Positions 24,041-33,595 of a DNA stretch of 49,392 bases are shown here, one piece after another. The position numbers and the translations under genes are program-made. The notes beneath the pieces were generated by a model. The model made no database searches, was not told where the DNA came from, and saw nothing but the letters and a program-made list of their open reading frames with translations. Every line of letters begins with the position of its first letter. The stretch's first letter is position 1. The DNA comes from Pseudomonadota bacterium (lineage in GTDB: Bacteria; Pseudomonadota; Alphaproteobacteria; Micropepsales; Micropepsaceae), in the NCBI GenBank assembly GCA_021808875.1, contig JAKBAU010000002.1, positions 1 to 49,392 of the forward strand. The letters are read 5' to 3'.

Positions 24041-27000
24041 TCAGCGTGGAAGCGTTTCAGCGTGAGCGACGCCGGCAGACGTTCCATCTGCTCTTGCATC
24101 TTCAAAGAGTAAGTCCAGGTCTGCGGTCTGTCGGCGTCGACCTCTGCGGGGCTTGGAGCGGCTTTCGCCAGGACTCGAAACCGACACGAGGGTGGATTCA
24201 AAGAGCTGACGGTTTAGGTCGATGAGCTTCGCGAGCACGCGATCGCGTGTTGCTGTAGGCAGACCATAATGGGAGGGAGTAGTATCTTCGGCATCGGCAT
24301 CGGCTTGGAGGACGTGAGTAAGGTCGATGTCAGTCCAGCCATACGCATCCGCTACTCCCGCGTCGATGCGCTCGAGAAGATCACGCAATTTAATTATTTC
24401 AGCGTCATCTGGTGCAGTGGAATGAACGGCATTCATCGCGTCCGTCATCCCCGCGTGGTTTCGACTGCTCCAGGAAACAAGAATATTTTGGAAATCTATG
24501 GCTGCGGTCACAGCATATGTAGGCGTATGTCTTGTCGGGTGAGGAAATGTCGCGAGCGCTTCGCTGATGGATAGAGTTAACGTATTATTATCGGCACCGA
24601 GGCTGCTGATAGAGTAATTTCGTAGCCAAATCTGGAACATTGAGCTTAGGCAGATTGCGTGAGTATCGTCACGAAGTGCCTCCACAAGTACGACCTTATT
24701 CGTATAAATCCACTCAGTGTTTGCCTTAACGCAAATTGGATACTTCGCAGCCTTTGCGAAAGCGACGCATTGATTAACCTTACGAATGCGCCGCATCTGC
24801 CCCGCGCGATGGTTCCAGAATTGCCACCAGCGATCAATGAGGCCCTTGTAGCTCTTGAGCTCCTTCGGCGTTCGGGTTGGCTTCACCACGTCGACGAGGA
24901 ATCGATGAGCAATCGGCCATTCGCTCTCGATCGCTTCCAGGGACAAGTCTGCGATGTCGAGGGCCCAACGCTCCACGCGGGTTAGTGAAGTGCTCGTGAT
25001 GTCGTTGCCGGTTATGTAGGGCTTTAGCAAAGTCCCACGTTCGGAGCGAAGGCGTTCGAACCATGGGTGGTCCTCGGTGAGGACGAATGCCAGCCCCTTG
25101 CTATTATCTACCCCTGCAAAGGCGAACAGCGTGTCGGCGAGGACCTGTGGTGCCCATCCCCCGCCAACCTCGGGCTGGAGTCGGGGACCGATTTTCTCGC
25201 ATGCCACGCCGTCACAGTTCCGAAGTCCGGTCCACCCCCCTTTCCGAAAGCAAACTATGGCGATGACAGTAGACGCCGCCCCAGGCCAGGGCATGCCTTT
25301 GCGGGAGAAGTAGAAATCTCCCTCGACTGCAATACGTTCTAATCCAACGGAAACAGCGCTGCCTTCCGCGATGTTGTTCGAAGCCAATAATCCATAGGTT
25401 CCACCATGTCTCAGCAGTGCGGCTGCTCGACGGTGGAAGGCAACCGAGAGGTCGATTTTTCCGGGGGCCACATCAAGGATCATCTGCACGATGCGCTGAA
25501 GGGCGGACCCATAGGTTCCCTTCCACAATCTATTGCCAAGGAAAGGCGGGTTCCCGACGAAGGCGTCGAATCCACCATTGGGGCGAAGGAATACCTCGGG
25601 AAATTCTAATGGCCAGTGAAATGGCTGCCCACGCTGTGCGCCGACAAAGTCTCTCGTAAGGTCGGCGTGAGCCTGCGTCTCAAGCTCCCGGCTGGCATCT
25701 ACTGCGCCATCTGTGGCCCGGTCGGCCGTGATGGAGAGGACGGCGAGGCGCTTCTCTAAGTCCTGGCCACCTTCGGTCGCGATCACGAGGCCGATGAAGG
25801 CATCCGCAATCAGTTCTGACGTCGCGAGTTCAGCGTTCGAACTGGCATCAAGAGCCGCCATCGCCTCCACGTCATGAATGTCATGGATGGGTATCGCGCG
25901 AAGTTGCACGCGCAACGTCAATGCATGATCGACGGCTTTACGTACAGCCCGTCCAAAAAGGCGAAGTTGCTCGCCAGCGATCGGCTTCATGTTCAGAGCG
26001 GTTAGCTGTTCGAGGTTGCAGACGCCGAGGAGGCTGTCACCGCTCTGAAAATTGTGATCGAGGAACCCGAAGGGACGGCCCTTGGCGAGGGTGGTGAGCC
26101 AGAGCGACAGCTTGGCGAGTTCGACCGCGAGCGGGTTCTTATCCACGCCATAGAGGCAGCGCTCGGCAATGAGGCGACGCGCCAGGATCGCCCGCTCTTC
26201 GACTTCGCGTGCCAGTGGTTCAAACGCCGTGACTGAATCCCCGGTGTGGATATTGCCTTCGTCATCAATCCGGCTGCCCGTTGCTTCGACATCGGACCAA
26301 GCTTCGACCAGCCGATCGGCTAGCCAGCGGCAAACCTGCACGAGGAACGCGCCAGATCCCATCGCTGGGTCACAGATCTTGAGATCGAGGAGTTCTTTGG
26401 CGCTCCTGAGCTCCCATTCCTCGGGCCTCTTGCCCTCGGCAGGACCGCGATAGACGATCGGCGTCAGGGTCTCCTCGACGATCTTTTCGGTCAGGCTCTT
26501 GGGCGTGTAGTGTGTCCCGCTCTCGCGTCGGTCGGCACCGAGGACGACGACGAAGGCTCCAGCGTGGTGGACCAGAGGGTATCCCCACGGGTCCGTGCGC
26601 AAGAGCTCGGCATAGGGCAAGATTCGATCGCGTAAGGCAACGTCGCCGCGACAAACAGAGAGCAGGCGCGCCATCAGGCGCTCGTCGGGTGCTCGTCCGA
26701 TGGCATTGCAAATGGCGGGTTCGGAACGCTCGCTGCGTTCTTTCAGGAGTTCGACGATCCTTGCTTCACCGTCGAGGCGTGCCGACTCGATCTCGCCGAG
26801 CGCTAAGCGCGCGTTCTTGGCTTTGGCCGCCCCTTCGAGTTCGAGCGTCACATCGTCGACGCGCCGGACCGTGCGTTCGAGGAGACCCTCGTAGACATGG
26901 CCGATCTGCTCGACGTCCAACGCGCGATAGGAAAGCGTCCGACCTTCGAAGGTCTGAATCGCCTCAAGCAGGAGCAGAACCGTGCGATCGTCGATTGGTA

Positions 27001-28144
27001 GCGGTTCGGCAGGATCGCTGCGCCAGCATGTCCCTTTCTTGCGCCCTTCGAGAAACGGATATCGATCTGGATCAAACAGCGAGCCACCAAGTGCCGGGAG
27101 GCGCAGAGTCGGATGTTCGATGCCCCCAAAGACGCCCCGGAACAGAGCGAGCAGCCGAGACCATGACGACCGCCGACGCTCCAAGATCTCCTCCGAATCC
27201 GCGCGCAGCTGCATCCGCAGGCTGGAGATCGCATAGAAGGAGTCGTAGCGAGGATCGCCGAGCAGCAGCAGGCCACGTTCTTCGGCTGCGAGCAGGAAGA
27301 CTAGCCGCATCATGACCGTCAGGCCGGCCTCGTAGAGCTCTCGGGGGTCGACATCGCGCAGGAGGTCGCGGTTGCGGTCCTGGTCGGCGCGGTCCACAGC
27401 TTGGACGAGAACCTCGACCGCGCGTCGGACCTGCTCTCCCAGCGCCTCGGTCACATCGTCCTGGTGTTTGAGCGATTGCTCGAACAGGGCAGGTAACTTC
27501 CCAGGTTCGGGACCAAAGAACCGCCGGACGCCCAGCAGGCTGACGAAGGCGCGTAGCGTTTCGGGCTCCTGGCCCCAAAGCCGCGCATACCAGCTCGCGA
27601 ACCCCGCTACGACGCCGACGGGCGCATGGACTAGCATCCAGCGCTCGCCATTGGTCACCAGGCCGGTGGGGCATCCCGTTCCCCGGAGTAACGCAACCAT
27701 ACGATCAGACGGCGTTATCGCGCGACCATCGATACGACGGGTCGCCTCGAGATCGGTGTCGGACTCGTAGACGTGGATGAGCAGAAGCGATTCGTCATCT
27801 TTCGTCGGGTTCACGACCGCCAGATCGGGGGCGACCGTCACACAGTGTTCGGGCATTGAGACGCTCAGGCGCTCGGGTAGCTGGTCACTGCGGCGCACGA
27901 CAACGCTATCCATCTCCAAAGCAGTGACCAGCACCTCATCGATCCATGCCGCGTGAAGGGAAGGCAGATCGAGGTCGTCCATATCGACCGCGTCGCGCCA
28001 TTCTTCGTATGTTCGGCGCAGCCGCTGCGGGCGACCAGACGTCAGAGCCTCAAGGCCTTGCGGAAAGACGCCCCTCAGCACGGGCACCGCGAGGAATGGA
28101 CCGGAGACTTCGATTAGGTTCAACCACTCATGATCGTTGCTCAT
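24041..28144 (-). CDS. drmMI: DrmMI, Eco57I-like N6-adenine DNA methyltransferase
   Basis: 1367 residues. Motif I is DPAMGSGAFLVQVC near residue 591 and motif IV NPPFLGN near 863, the order of Eco57I/gamma-type adenine methyltransferases. The first 500 residues resemble a restriction-subunit N-terminus (NGERWMLVHAP and surrounding region). The C-terminal segment coded by about 24.38-24.8 kb is the likely target recognition region and is visibly more AT-rich than the rest. The protein marks self DNA so that DISARM attacks only unmodified phage DNA (known for the family). Its ATG overlaps the drmD stop as ATGA. Confidence 0.87.
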   Translation of the reverse strand: MSNDHEWLNLIEVSGPFLAVPVLRGVFPQGLEALTSGRPQRLRRTYEEWRDAVDMDDLDLPSLHAAWIDEVLVTALEMDSVVVRRSDQLPERLSVSMPEHCVTVAPDLAVVNPTKDDESLLLIHVYESDTDLEATRRIDGRAITPSDRMVALLRGTGCPTGLVTNGERWMLVHAPVGVVAGFASWYARLWGQEPETLRAFVSLLGVRRFFGPEPGKLPALFEQSLKHQDDVTEALGEQVRRAVEVLVQAVDRADQDRNRDLLRDVDPRELYEAGLTVMMRLVFLLAAEERGLLLLGDPRYDSFYAISSLRMQLRADSEEILERRRSSWSRLLALFRGVFGGIEHPTLRLPALGGSLFDPDRYPFLEGRKKGTCWRSDPAEPLPIDDRTVLLLLEAIQTFEGRTLSYRALDVEQIGHVYEGLLERTVRRVDDVTLELEGAAKAKNARLALGEIESARLDGEARIVELLKERSERSEPAICNAIGRAPDERLMARLLSVCRGDVALRDRILPYAELLRTDPWGYPLVHHAGAFVVVLGADRRESGTHYTPKSLTEKIVEETLTPIVYRGPAEGKRPEEWELRSAKELLDLKICDPAMGSGAFLVQVCRWLADRLVEAWSDVEATGSRIDDEGNIHTGDSVTAFEPLAREVEERAILARRLIAERCLYGVDKNPLAVELAKLSLWLTTLAKGRPFGFLDHNFQSGDSLLGVCNLEQLTALNMKPIAGEQLRLFGRAVRKAVDHALTLRVQLRAIPIHDIHDVEAMAALDASSNAELATSELIADAFIGLVIATEGGQDLEKRLAVLSITADRATDGAVDASRELETQAHADLTRDFVGAQRGQPFHWPLEFPEVFLRPNGGFDAFVGNPPFLGNRLWKGTYGSALQRIVQMILDVAPGKIDLSVAFHRRAAALLRHGGTYGLLASNNIAEGSAVSVGLERIAVEGDFYFSRKGMPWPGAASTVIAIVCFRKGGWTGLRNCDGVACEKIGPRLQPEVGGGWAPQVLADTLFAFAGVDNSKGLAFVLTEDHPWFERLRSERGTLLKPYITGNDITSTSLTRVERWALDIADLSLEAIESEWPIAHRFLVDVVKPTRTPKELKSYKGLIDRWWQFWNHRAGQMRRIRKVNQCVAFAKAAKYPICVKANTEWIYTNKVVLVEALRDDTHAICLSSMFQIWLRNYSISSLGADNNTLTLSISEALATFPHPTRHTPTYAVTAAIDFQNILVSWSSRNHAGMTDAMNAVHSTAPDDAEIIKLRDLLERIDAGVADAYGWTDIDLTHVLQADADAEDTTPSHYGLPTATRDRVLAKLIDLNRQLFESTLVSVSSPGESRSKPRRGRRRQTADLDLLFEDARADGTSAGVAHAETLPR

Positions 28145-31100
28145 CCGCGCTTCCCCGTCGCGAGAGAGTTCGGCACTAGCAGGATTACGGCCACGGGAAA
28201 TGTGTGCTCGATGGCGTTGGAATGCCGTTCCTCGATCGCTCGTACTTCCTGTTCTCGTTCCGATGGAATGCGTGCGAGGCGAGCCTCCAAAGCGGCGTGG
28301 TCGCGCTTGAGCTGAGTGCGTTCGTCATCGGAGAATAGGTCGAGCTGTTGCGGGACGCGTTCGGCGATGAGCTCCGTCTTCAGCGCTTGCTCAAGATCAT
28401 CCAGTACCTGGCGGATATCCTCAACTTCCTTGACTTTTTGTGCATCGATCTTGTTTACGAGGAAGCGCAGCCGGTCCTTCGATCGCGCCTCGACGGCGGC
28501 TAGAATCGCGTCGCGTTGCTTGTCGAAACGCGTCCTTAACGCGTCGAACGTGGAACTCGACAGGGCCGCGGGTTGGGAGTCTTCCAGCCAACGGCGAATT
28601 TCCGTGACCCTGTCCTCTCGCCGGAAACTGGCATCGCGCAGGTAGCCTCCGGCTTCGGTCAATTCCTCGTGCAGACGGTGATGGTTCCCGCCGGTGACTA
28701 CGAGCCGCGACACCACGACCACCGCCGGCCCCTCGATCCTTCCATCCGGCAGAGAGCGAACCGTGACCCGGTGCAACTTCTTCACGTCGTCGCGCGCCCA
28801 GATCTCCGCACGGAGGAGACGGAGGCTCATTTGAACCAGGCGGTGATTCAGGTGGACGAGAACGACGTCGTCACGCCCCTTCGCGACATCGTGGTCGAAT
28901 GTGATGGGCCGTATCTTCTGGGTGTATGGATGTTCGAGGCCCTCAAGGCATCGGGACCACGATCCCGACAAGGGCGGCATGCGAAAGACGGTCCCGACCG
29001 GTGCGCCCGCGAGGGAGACAGGCTCCAGATCGGGCTTGTCAGCGATACGCAATGCGGTTCGTACGGCTCGTTCGATGTGATCCGGCACCAAACTCTGCTC
29101 GCGACGGGTCTCATTCAGCCGCTCGTGGAGTTTGGCGACCCGGTCACGAAGATCGCGCTCGACCTTCACGAAGCGGCGAGACCTTTCCATCCTGGCTTCG
29201 GCTTGTCGCGTATCGAGATCGCGGCGACGGCCTTCGAGGAGATCGGGCAGTTGGGGTGCGATGACTGGGTTGACACTGCCCATGTCGGCACGCATCGCAT
29301 CGAGTTTGCGGAGCGCGCGTAGGATATCGTCACCGTGGCCACCCTCGGCATCCACGGGGTGCCAAATGACCACCTCGCTGGCGCGTTGACCGTGGCGATC
29401 GATACGGCCGTTGCGCTGCTCCATCACGTTCGGGTTGTAGGGAATTTCGAGATGGATCATCAGGTGACAGTGGTTCTGGAGATCAATGCCCTCCGATGCG
29501 GCGTCGGTCGCCAATAAAATTCTCACCGGGGATTCCGAGGGGTCCGCCTGAAATGCGGCTTTCACGGCTTCACGTTCCTTCGGATCCATGCCGCCATAGA
29601 TCAGAGCCAGTCGCTGAGACCCGAAACCGCGGGCCGTGAGGATCTCCTGCATCCATTGCTGAGTGGCTCGATACTCAGTGAACAGAATCACGCGTTCGCT
29701 GGTCCACCGATCGCCGTCTTTCAGGTGTTCGGCAAGCCAATCCAGCAAAGCGTTGGCTTTGGCATCGGTTCGACGAGCCGCCTGCTGTGCCCATGAGCGA
29801 AGTCGGTCGAGCATCCGCCGTTCGTCGTCTGTCGGCGGTCGGGACTGCTTCCCGGCCTCCTCGATCGCTTCTGCCTCGGCGGCGTCACGCTGTGCGTCGT
29901 CTGCGTAGTCCTCCTCGGTTTTCGCTATCGCCCTGCGAAGGATACGATCATCGAATTTCCTCGGACTCCGCTCGCTCGCCGTCCGACCTTCGATCGTCGC
30001 GATATGCCGTTCCAGTGTCGAAGCGAAAGCTGCGGGAGAGGATGCCAAGCGCTTGCGCAGCAACTGATGCACGAAATGATCTACCGCACGCCCACCATTT
30101 GATCCGCTCTCGCGACTCTTGATGTATGAATCGAGCTGCCGGCGGACATCTCTCTCGTCACTCGCATACTCGATCCGAAGCGCTTCCAATCGCCGCTCGG
30201 GGTAGATGCGCTTGCCATTCGCATCCACGAGATCACTCTTCAGGCGACGGACCATGACCCGTGCGAGCTGGGCGTCACTTGGCAGCACGTTTCTCGCAAA
30301 CCGCTGATCATCGAGCAATTCGAGCAGCGCTGTGAAGGATTCCGTGTAGCCGTCGTGTGGCGTGGCGGTGAGAAACAGCTTGTGTTGGAAGTGTGGTGCA
30401 ACCAGACGAACTAGCCGTGTCCTGAGGCTTTCCACTGCATAGCGGCCGACGGTTGGAGCGACGTTGTGGGCCTCGTCTATTATCAGCAGATCGAATTTCC
30501 GGGGGTGGCTCACGTGGGGAGGCAACGCATCGCGCAGTAGGCGTAGGCCCTCGCCTTGTTTGGCCCAGTCCATCGAAGTGATCAGCCTGGGAAAAGACGT
30601 CCACGGATTGGCGTGTAGGCCACGTTCCCTTCGCAGACGCTTGACGTACTCCGTGTCGACGATCCGAAACTCGAGCCCGAACTTCTCCTGCATCTCGACG
30701 CGCCACTTTTCCTGCAAAGAGGCCGGGCAGAGGACGAGGACGGTGCGCGCGCGGTGACGTAGGAGCATCTCCTGAACGACGAGCCCGGCCTCGATGGTCT
30801 TTCCAAGCCCGACGTCATCGGCGATCAGCAGATTGGTGCGCGCCATGTCGATTGCGCGCACGAGTGGGTCGAGCTGGAAGTCTTCGATACTGACACCGCT
30901 ACGGAACGGCGCCTGCAGATATCCGCGGTCCGCGTTCGTAGCGGCGCCCCAAAGGACGGCATCAAGAAAGGCCTGAAGCGTCGAGGCCTCATCCATGCCG
31001 GTCATGCGCGGCAGTCCGGCCCGTTCGATCACATGCGCGCCGGGCTCGAGTTCCCAGAGAAACTCGACCTCTTCACCGAGAGCATCTTCATCGATGGAGG

Positions 31101-31263
31101 CAAGCCGGACGAGATGTCTCATGGGAAGCCCTGGGGCGACAGCGCCTCCATCGACCTCGGAAACTATCCATTGACGGCGGCGCGCCTCGACCAACTGGCC
31201 AGGCTCTGGGATCGTTTGATGTGCGATCTTGGCAGCCGCGCCGCTCGCGCCAGTGACGATCAC
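28141..31263 (-). CDS. drmD: DrmD, SNF2-family helicase of class 1 DISARM
   Basis: 1040 residues. ADDVGLGKTIEAG (Walker A) lies near 148, IIDEAHN near 261, LTATPHDG follows, and the C-terminal half has ATDAASEGIDLQ and QRNGRIDRHGQ near 590-625, the SNF2/RapA pattern. The tail has two coiled stretches (EARSKDRLRFLVNKIDAQK, DEDIRQVLDDLEQ-type). DrmD is the class 1-specific helicase; class 2 loci use DrmE and a C5 methylase instead. The start ATG overlaps the vsr stop as ATGA and its end overlaps drmMI. Confidence 0.88.
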   Translation of the reverse strand: MIVTGASGAAAKIAHQTIPEPGQLVEARRRQWIVSEVDGGAVAPGLPMRHLVRLASIDEDALGEEVEFLWELEPGAHVIERAGLPRMTGMDEASTLQAFLDAVLWGAATNADRGYLQAPFRSGVSIEDFQLDPLVRAIDMARTNLLIADDVGLGKTIEAGLVVQEMLLRHRARTVLVLCPASLQEKWRVEMQEKFGLEFRIVDTEYVKRLRRERGLHANPWTSFPRLITSMDWAKQGEGLRLLRDALPPHVSHPRKFDLLIIDEAHNVAPTVGRYAVESLRTRLVRLVAPHFQHKLFLTATPHDGYTESFTALLELLDDQRFARNVLPSDAQLARVMVRRLKSDLVDANGKRIYPERRLEALRIEYASDERDVRRQLDSYIKSRESGSNGGRAVDHFVHQLLRKRLASSPAAFASTLERHIATIEGRTASERSPRKFDDRILRRAIAKTEEDYADDAQRDAAEAEAIEEAGKQSRPPTDDERRMLDRLRSWAQQAARRTDAKANALLDWLAEHLKDGDRWTSERVILFTEYRATQQWMQEILTARGFGSQRLALIYGGMDPKEREAVKAAFQADPSESPVRILLATDAASEGIDLQNHCHLMIHLEIPYNPNVMEQRNGRIDRHGQRASEVVIWHPVDAEGGHGDDILRALRKLDAMRADMGSVNPVIAPQLPDLLEGRRRDLDTRQAEARMERSRRFVKVERDLRDRVAKLHERLNETRREQSLVPDHIERAVRTALRIADKPDLEPVSLAGAPVGTVFRMPPLSGSWSRCLEGLEHPYTQKIRPITFDHDVAKGRDDVVLVHLNHRLVQMSLRLLRAEIWARDDVKKLHRVTVRSLPDGRIEGPAVVVVSRLVVTGGNHHRLHEELTEAGGYLRDASFRREDRVTEIRRWLEDSQPAALSSSTFDALRTRFDKQRDAILAAVEARSKDRLRFLVNKIDAQKVKEVEDIRQVLDDLEQALKTELIAERVPQQLDLFSDDERTQLKRDHAALEARLARIPSEREQEVRAIEERHSNAIEHTFPVAVILLVPNSLATGKRG

Positions 31264-31685
31264 GGACGGCTTCCCGCGGATCGAACGACATCTTCGATGC
31301 GTTGCGCTGCTTTAGGGGCGTCTTCGTGCGCCCAAGCGCGGACGACTCGCCAGCCCGATGCTTGGAGACGTTGATCGGTATCCGCGTCTCTGGCCCGGTT
31401 TGCCTCGATTTTTTCGCGCCAAAACTGCGCGTTGCTCTTCGGCCAGGAAGCGTGTTCGGGGCATCCATGCCAGAAGCAGCCATCGACGAAGATGGCAACC
31501 TTGGCCAAGGAAAAAACGATATCGGCGACGCGACGAGGCTTCGTCAGCAACGGAACGTGTAAGCGATAGCGCAGCCCCCTGGCGTGCAGTTCCTTGCGGA
31601 GGGAAAGCTCTGCGTCGGTATCCTTTTGACGCACACGAGCCAAACGAAGACTGGCTTCATGCGACGAGGGGCTTACGCGCGCCAT
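31260..31685 (-). CDS. vsr: Vsr-type very short patch repair endonuclease
   Basis: 141 residues from the ATG at 31685 (MARVSPSS); this start overlaps the dcm end by 29 bases, whereas a start at 31745 would overlap by 89. The Vsr fold is clear: TDAELSLRKELHARGLRYR, then ADIVF with catalytic Asp55, VDGCFWHGCPEH with Phe71-Trp72-His73, FWREKIEANRARD and GWRVVRAWAHE. Vsr nucleases nick T:G mismatches left by deamination of methylated cytosine and are usually next to the matching C5 methylase, as here. Some relatives act as restriction nucleases in GHKL-containing systems, so either a repair or a restriction role is possible. Confidence 0.88.
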   Translation of the reverse strand: MARVSPSSHEASLRLARVRQKDTDAELSLRKELHARGLRYRLHVPLLTKPRRVADIVFSLAKVAIFVDGCFWHGCPEHASWPKSNAQFWREKIEANRARDADTDQRLQASGWRVVRAWAHEDAPKAAQRIEDVVRSAGSRP

Positions 31686-32751
31686 CTGCGTCGCCTCCCT
31701 CTTTCTGGCATTCCCCGCCGGCCTCGATACCGAGGTGGGCCGCAATGCTTAGACCGATCGCTTCGCCGAGAACTACCGGAACTGCATTGCCGATCATGCG
31801 GCCGAGAACCTTGAAATGGGTGGGGCCGTCCTCCGGCACGAAGGCATAATCTTTCGGGAATCCTTGCAGAATGGCGCCTTCCCGCAATGAGATCGCCCGA
31901 TCCTGCTCGGGATGACCGAAGCGACCGTTGCCGAATCCATAGAACTGCGTTGTGATCGTCGGCGCCGGCCCATCCCAGGTCATTCGTCCATAGACGCCGG
32001 GGTAAGTGCGGCCCGTTTCCTTGCGGTGGCATTCCGCGACCAGACGCTTTGGCCAATCGCGCCACGTCCCGCCAGGGAGAGAGGCGCGGATGCGTTCCAA
32101 GTTCAAGTCCGAAAGCTTGGATGATGCATGGAAAGAATCGCTTTTATGGGCGCCTCCGGCCTCGATGAAAGGGAGCTTCCCGATGGCTTGCTTGACGGTC
32201 TGCGGCTTCGCGTGCGTCGGCGTGATCAATTCGATGGGACCGATCGCGCTCGCCAATATGACCATGCGTCGTCGGGTCTGGGGCAAGCCGTATTGTGTGC
32301 AATCGACGACGTCCTGCCAAACCGCGTAGCCGAGCCGTTGCAGGGTGGCGACGAAGTCGTCGAAAACCGCGTGTTTTTCGACCAGGGGCACGTTCTCCAT
32401 GGTCACGATGTCTGGCCGGACTGACCTTATAAGGCGGGCGAATTGGTACAGCAGGGGCCAACGAGGGCTCGTCAACGTGTCGTAGCGCTGGGAGTAAGTC
32501 GAGAATGGTTGGCAGGGTGCGCAACCGGCTAAGACTCGGATTTTAGCGGCACCGTACAGCTTCTTCAGCTCTGACGGTGTTACGCTATTTATATCTTTGG
32601 CTAGGAAGCGTGCGGCGTTGTTGGTCTCGAATGGATAGCGGCAGGCGGCATCGACATCAATTCCCGCGACGACCGGGACGCCAGCTTTGATCAGTCCATG
32701 CGTCAGGCCGCCGGCACCACAGAAGAGGTCGATGCATGCTACGTCACCCAT
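31657..32751 (-). CDS. dcm: C5-cytosine DNA methyltransferase (Dcm type)
   Basis: 364 residues with all main C5-methylase motifs: IDLFCGAGG (7-15), PCQ with catalytic Cys80, ENV (119-121), QTRRR, the variable target domain, and a C-terminal GNAVP. The ATG at 32751 overlaps the end of the HTH gene by eight bases and is preceded by GGGAGGGAC. It probably protects host DNA at the site recognised by the locus. DISARM class 2 carries a C5 methylase, class 1 an adenine methylase; this locus has both. The gene could be that module or part of an independent Dcm-Vsr-GHKL restriction-like set. Confidence 0.9.
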   Translation of the reverse strand: MGDVACIDLFCGAGGLTHGLIKAGVPVVAGIDVDAACRYPFETNNAARFLAKDINSVTPSELKKLYGAAKIRVLAGCAPCQPFSTYSQRYDTLTSPRWPLLYQFARLIRSVRPDIVTMENVPLVEKHAVFDDFVATLQRLGYAVWQDVVDCTQYGLPQTRRRMVILASAIGPIELITPTHAKPQTVKQAIGKLPFIEAGGAHKSDSFHASSKLSDLNLERIRASLPGGTWRDWPKRLVAECHRKETGRTYPGVYGRMTWDGPAPTITTQFYGFGNGRFGHPEQDRAISLREGAILQGFPKDYAFVPEDGPTHFKVLGRMIGNAVPVVLGEAIGLSIAAHLGIEAGGECQKEGGDADGARKPLVA

Positions 32752-32989
32752 TTTGTCCCTCCCCTGGCACGCCCTTGCGGTCTTGCGATTTGCTCATGGC
32801 ATGTTCACTGCCCTCATCCGAGGCTTTTGCGGCTCTCACCCATGAGTCGACTTCGCCGGCTTTGAATTTCCAGAGCCTTCCAACCTTATGAGCGGGCATT
32901 TCTCTTTTCGTTATCCAGCCATAGATCGTGTCCTTACTCACGCCCAGATAGGCGGCCATCTCCTCCACGGACATCCAGCGATCAGCCAT
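32744..32989 (-). CDS. Helix-turn-helix DNA-binding protein (MerR/excisionase-like, HTH_17)
   Basis: 81 residues. The N-terminal 55 form a single HTH_17 domain (MSVEEMAAYLGVSKDTIYGW, KVGRLWKFKAGEVDSW), the type found in excisionases and small regulators. A polar tail follows. Being the first gene of the 10-gene defence operon and overlapping dcm by eight bases, it is most likely the transcription regulator of the operon. An excisionase role for the island cannot be excluded. The ribosome binding site is AGGGGAAGGG. Confidence 0.82.
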   Translation of the reverse strand: MADRWMSVEEMAAYLGVSKDTIYGWITKREMPAHKVGRLWKFKAGEVDSWVRAAKASDEGSEHAMSKSQDRKGVPGEGQNG

Positions 32990-32999
32990 GAACCGCCCT

Positions 33000-33110
33000 T
33001 CCCCTGGCCGTAGCGGACAGCGTGGACTATCGGCTACGCGTAGGGCTGAGTAAAGCGGGTTGAGCCGGATTAAGTCCGATTAGGTTTGAAGATCGCCAAA
33101 GTTCCAGGAA
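33000..33110 (-). promoter_or_regulatory. Presumed promoter/operator region of the DISARM operon
   Basis: Upstream of the HTH gene lies a palindrome CTACGCGTAG (33034-33043), nested in a wider inverted pair CGTAGC (33009-33014) and GCTACG (33033-33038). Farther up is an imperfect repeat, CCGGATTAAG followed by TCCGATTAGG, near 33066-33087. These are plausible binding sites for the HTH protein. No confident -35/-10 pair could be assigned. Confidence 0.4.
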
Positions 33111-33224
33111 ACGCCAATCGAGTGGCTTTGGGCGCTTGTCGGTATGCTTCCAGCGAAGCGCGGCGGCGAGGCAGCCCTCAGACCTGCCCGCATCTGCCTG
33201 TCGGAGTGGCGGCGGCTTCAGGTG

Positions 33225-33590
33225 CAAGGGATTGAGGGGCTGAGCTGAGACATACGCGACCGTCCGAGGATCCTATTGGCACATGGCCAGGCGGCTTGCG
33301 GCGTCCGGCACTCGGTCGCAGTGCGATGGGCGACCGGAGGCCCGGGAATTCCCAGCGCTTGGCTAAAGGTTAGCCAGCTCTGGCCCGGCCAGCCGTGCTG
33401 CACGATGGTACCCCATAGGATCAAGATGTTGACGCCGGAATAGCGGCGCCTGGACCGCAGACTTTTCCAGGGCTGGACCCGGGGTGGGCGCCCGACCTCA
33501 AGCTCGGCGACGATCTTGCCGATGATTTCCTGATAGAGGCTCGTCCGGTCCTGGCCGGAACGAGCACAAACAGTGACGTGTGACGTCGCT
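33225..33590 (-). pseudogene. ArdC pseudogene (5' fragment)
   Basis: The minus-strand translation gives SLYQEIIGKIVAELEVG then RVQPWK, YSGVNILILWGTIVQHGW and PGQSWLTFSQALGIPG, matching residues of the intact ArdC at 12377-13384. The start codon is lost, about ten codons around MTLTMPRNAATERQ are deleted in frame, and homology ends abruptly after ALGIPG, so the whole metallopeptidase domain is missing. It still has the shared leader hairpin upstream. It lies 230 bases from the tRNA, at the island edge. Confidence 0.8.
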
Positions 33591-33595
33591 GTTCG

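Noticed and set aside
31657..31745. Vsr start at 31745
   Set aside because: Would extend the overlap with dcm to 89 bases with Arg-rich, non-family sequence; the ATG at 31685 fits family length.
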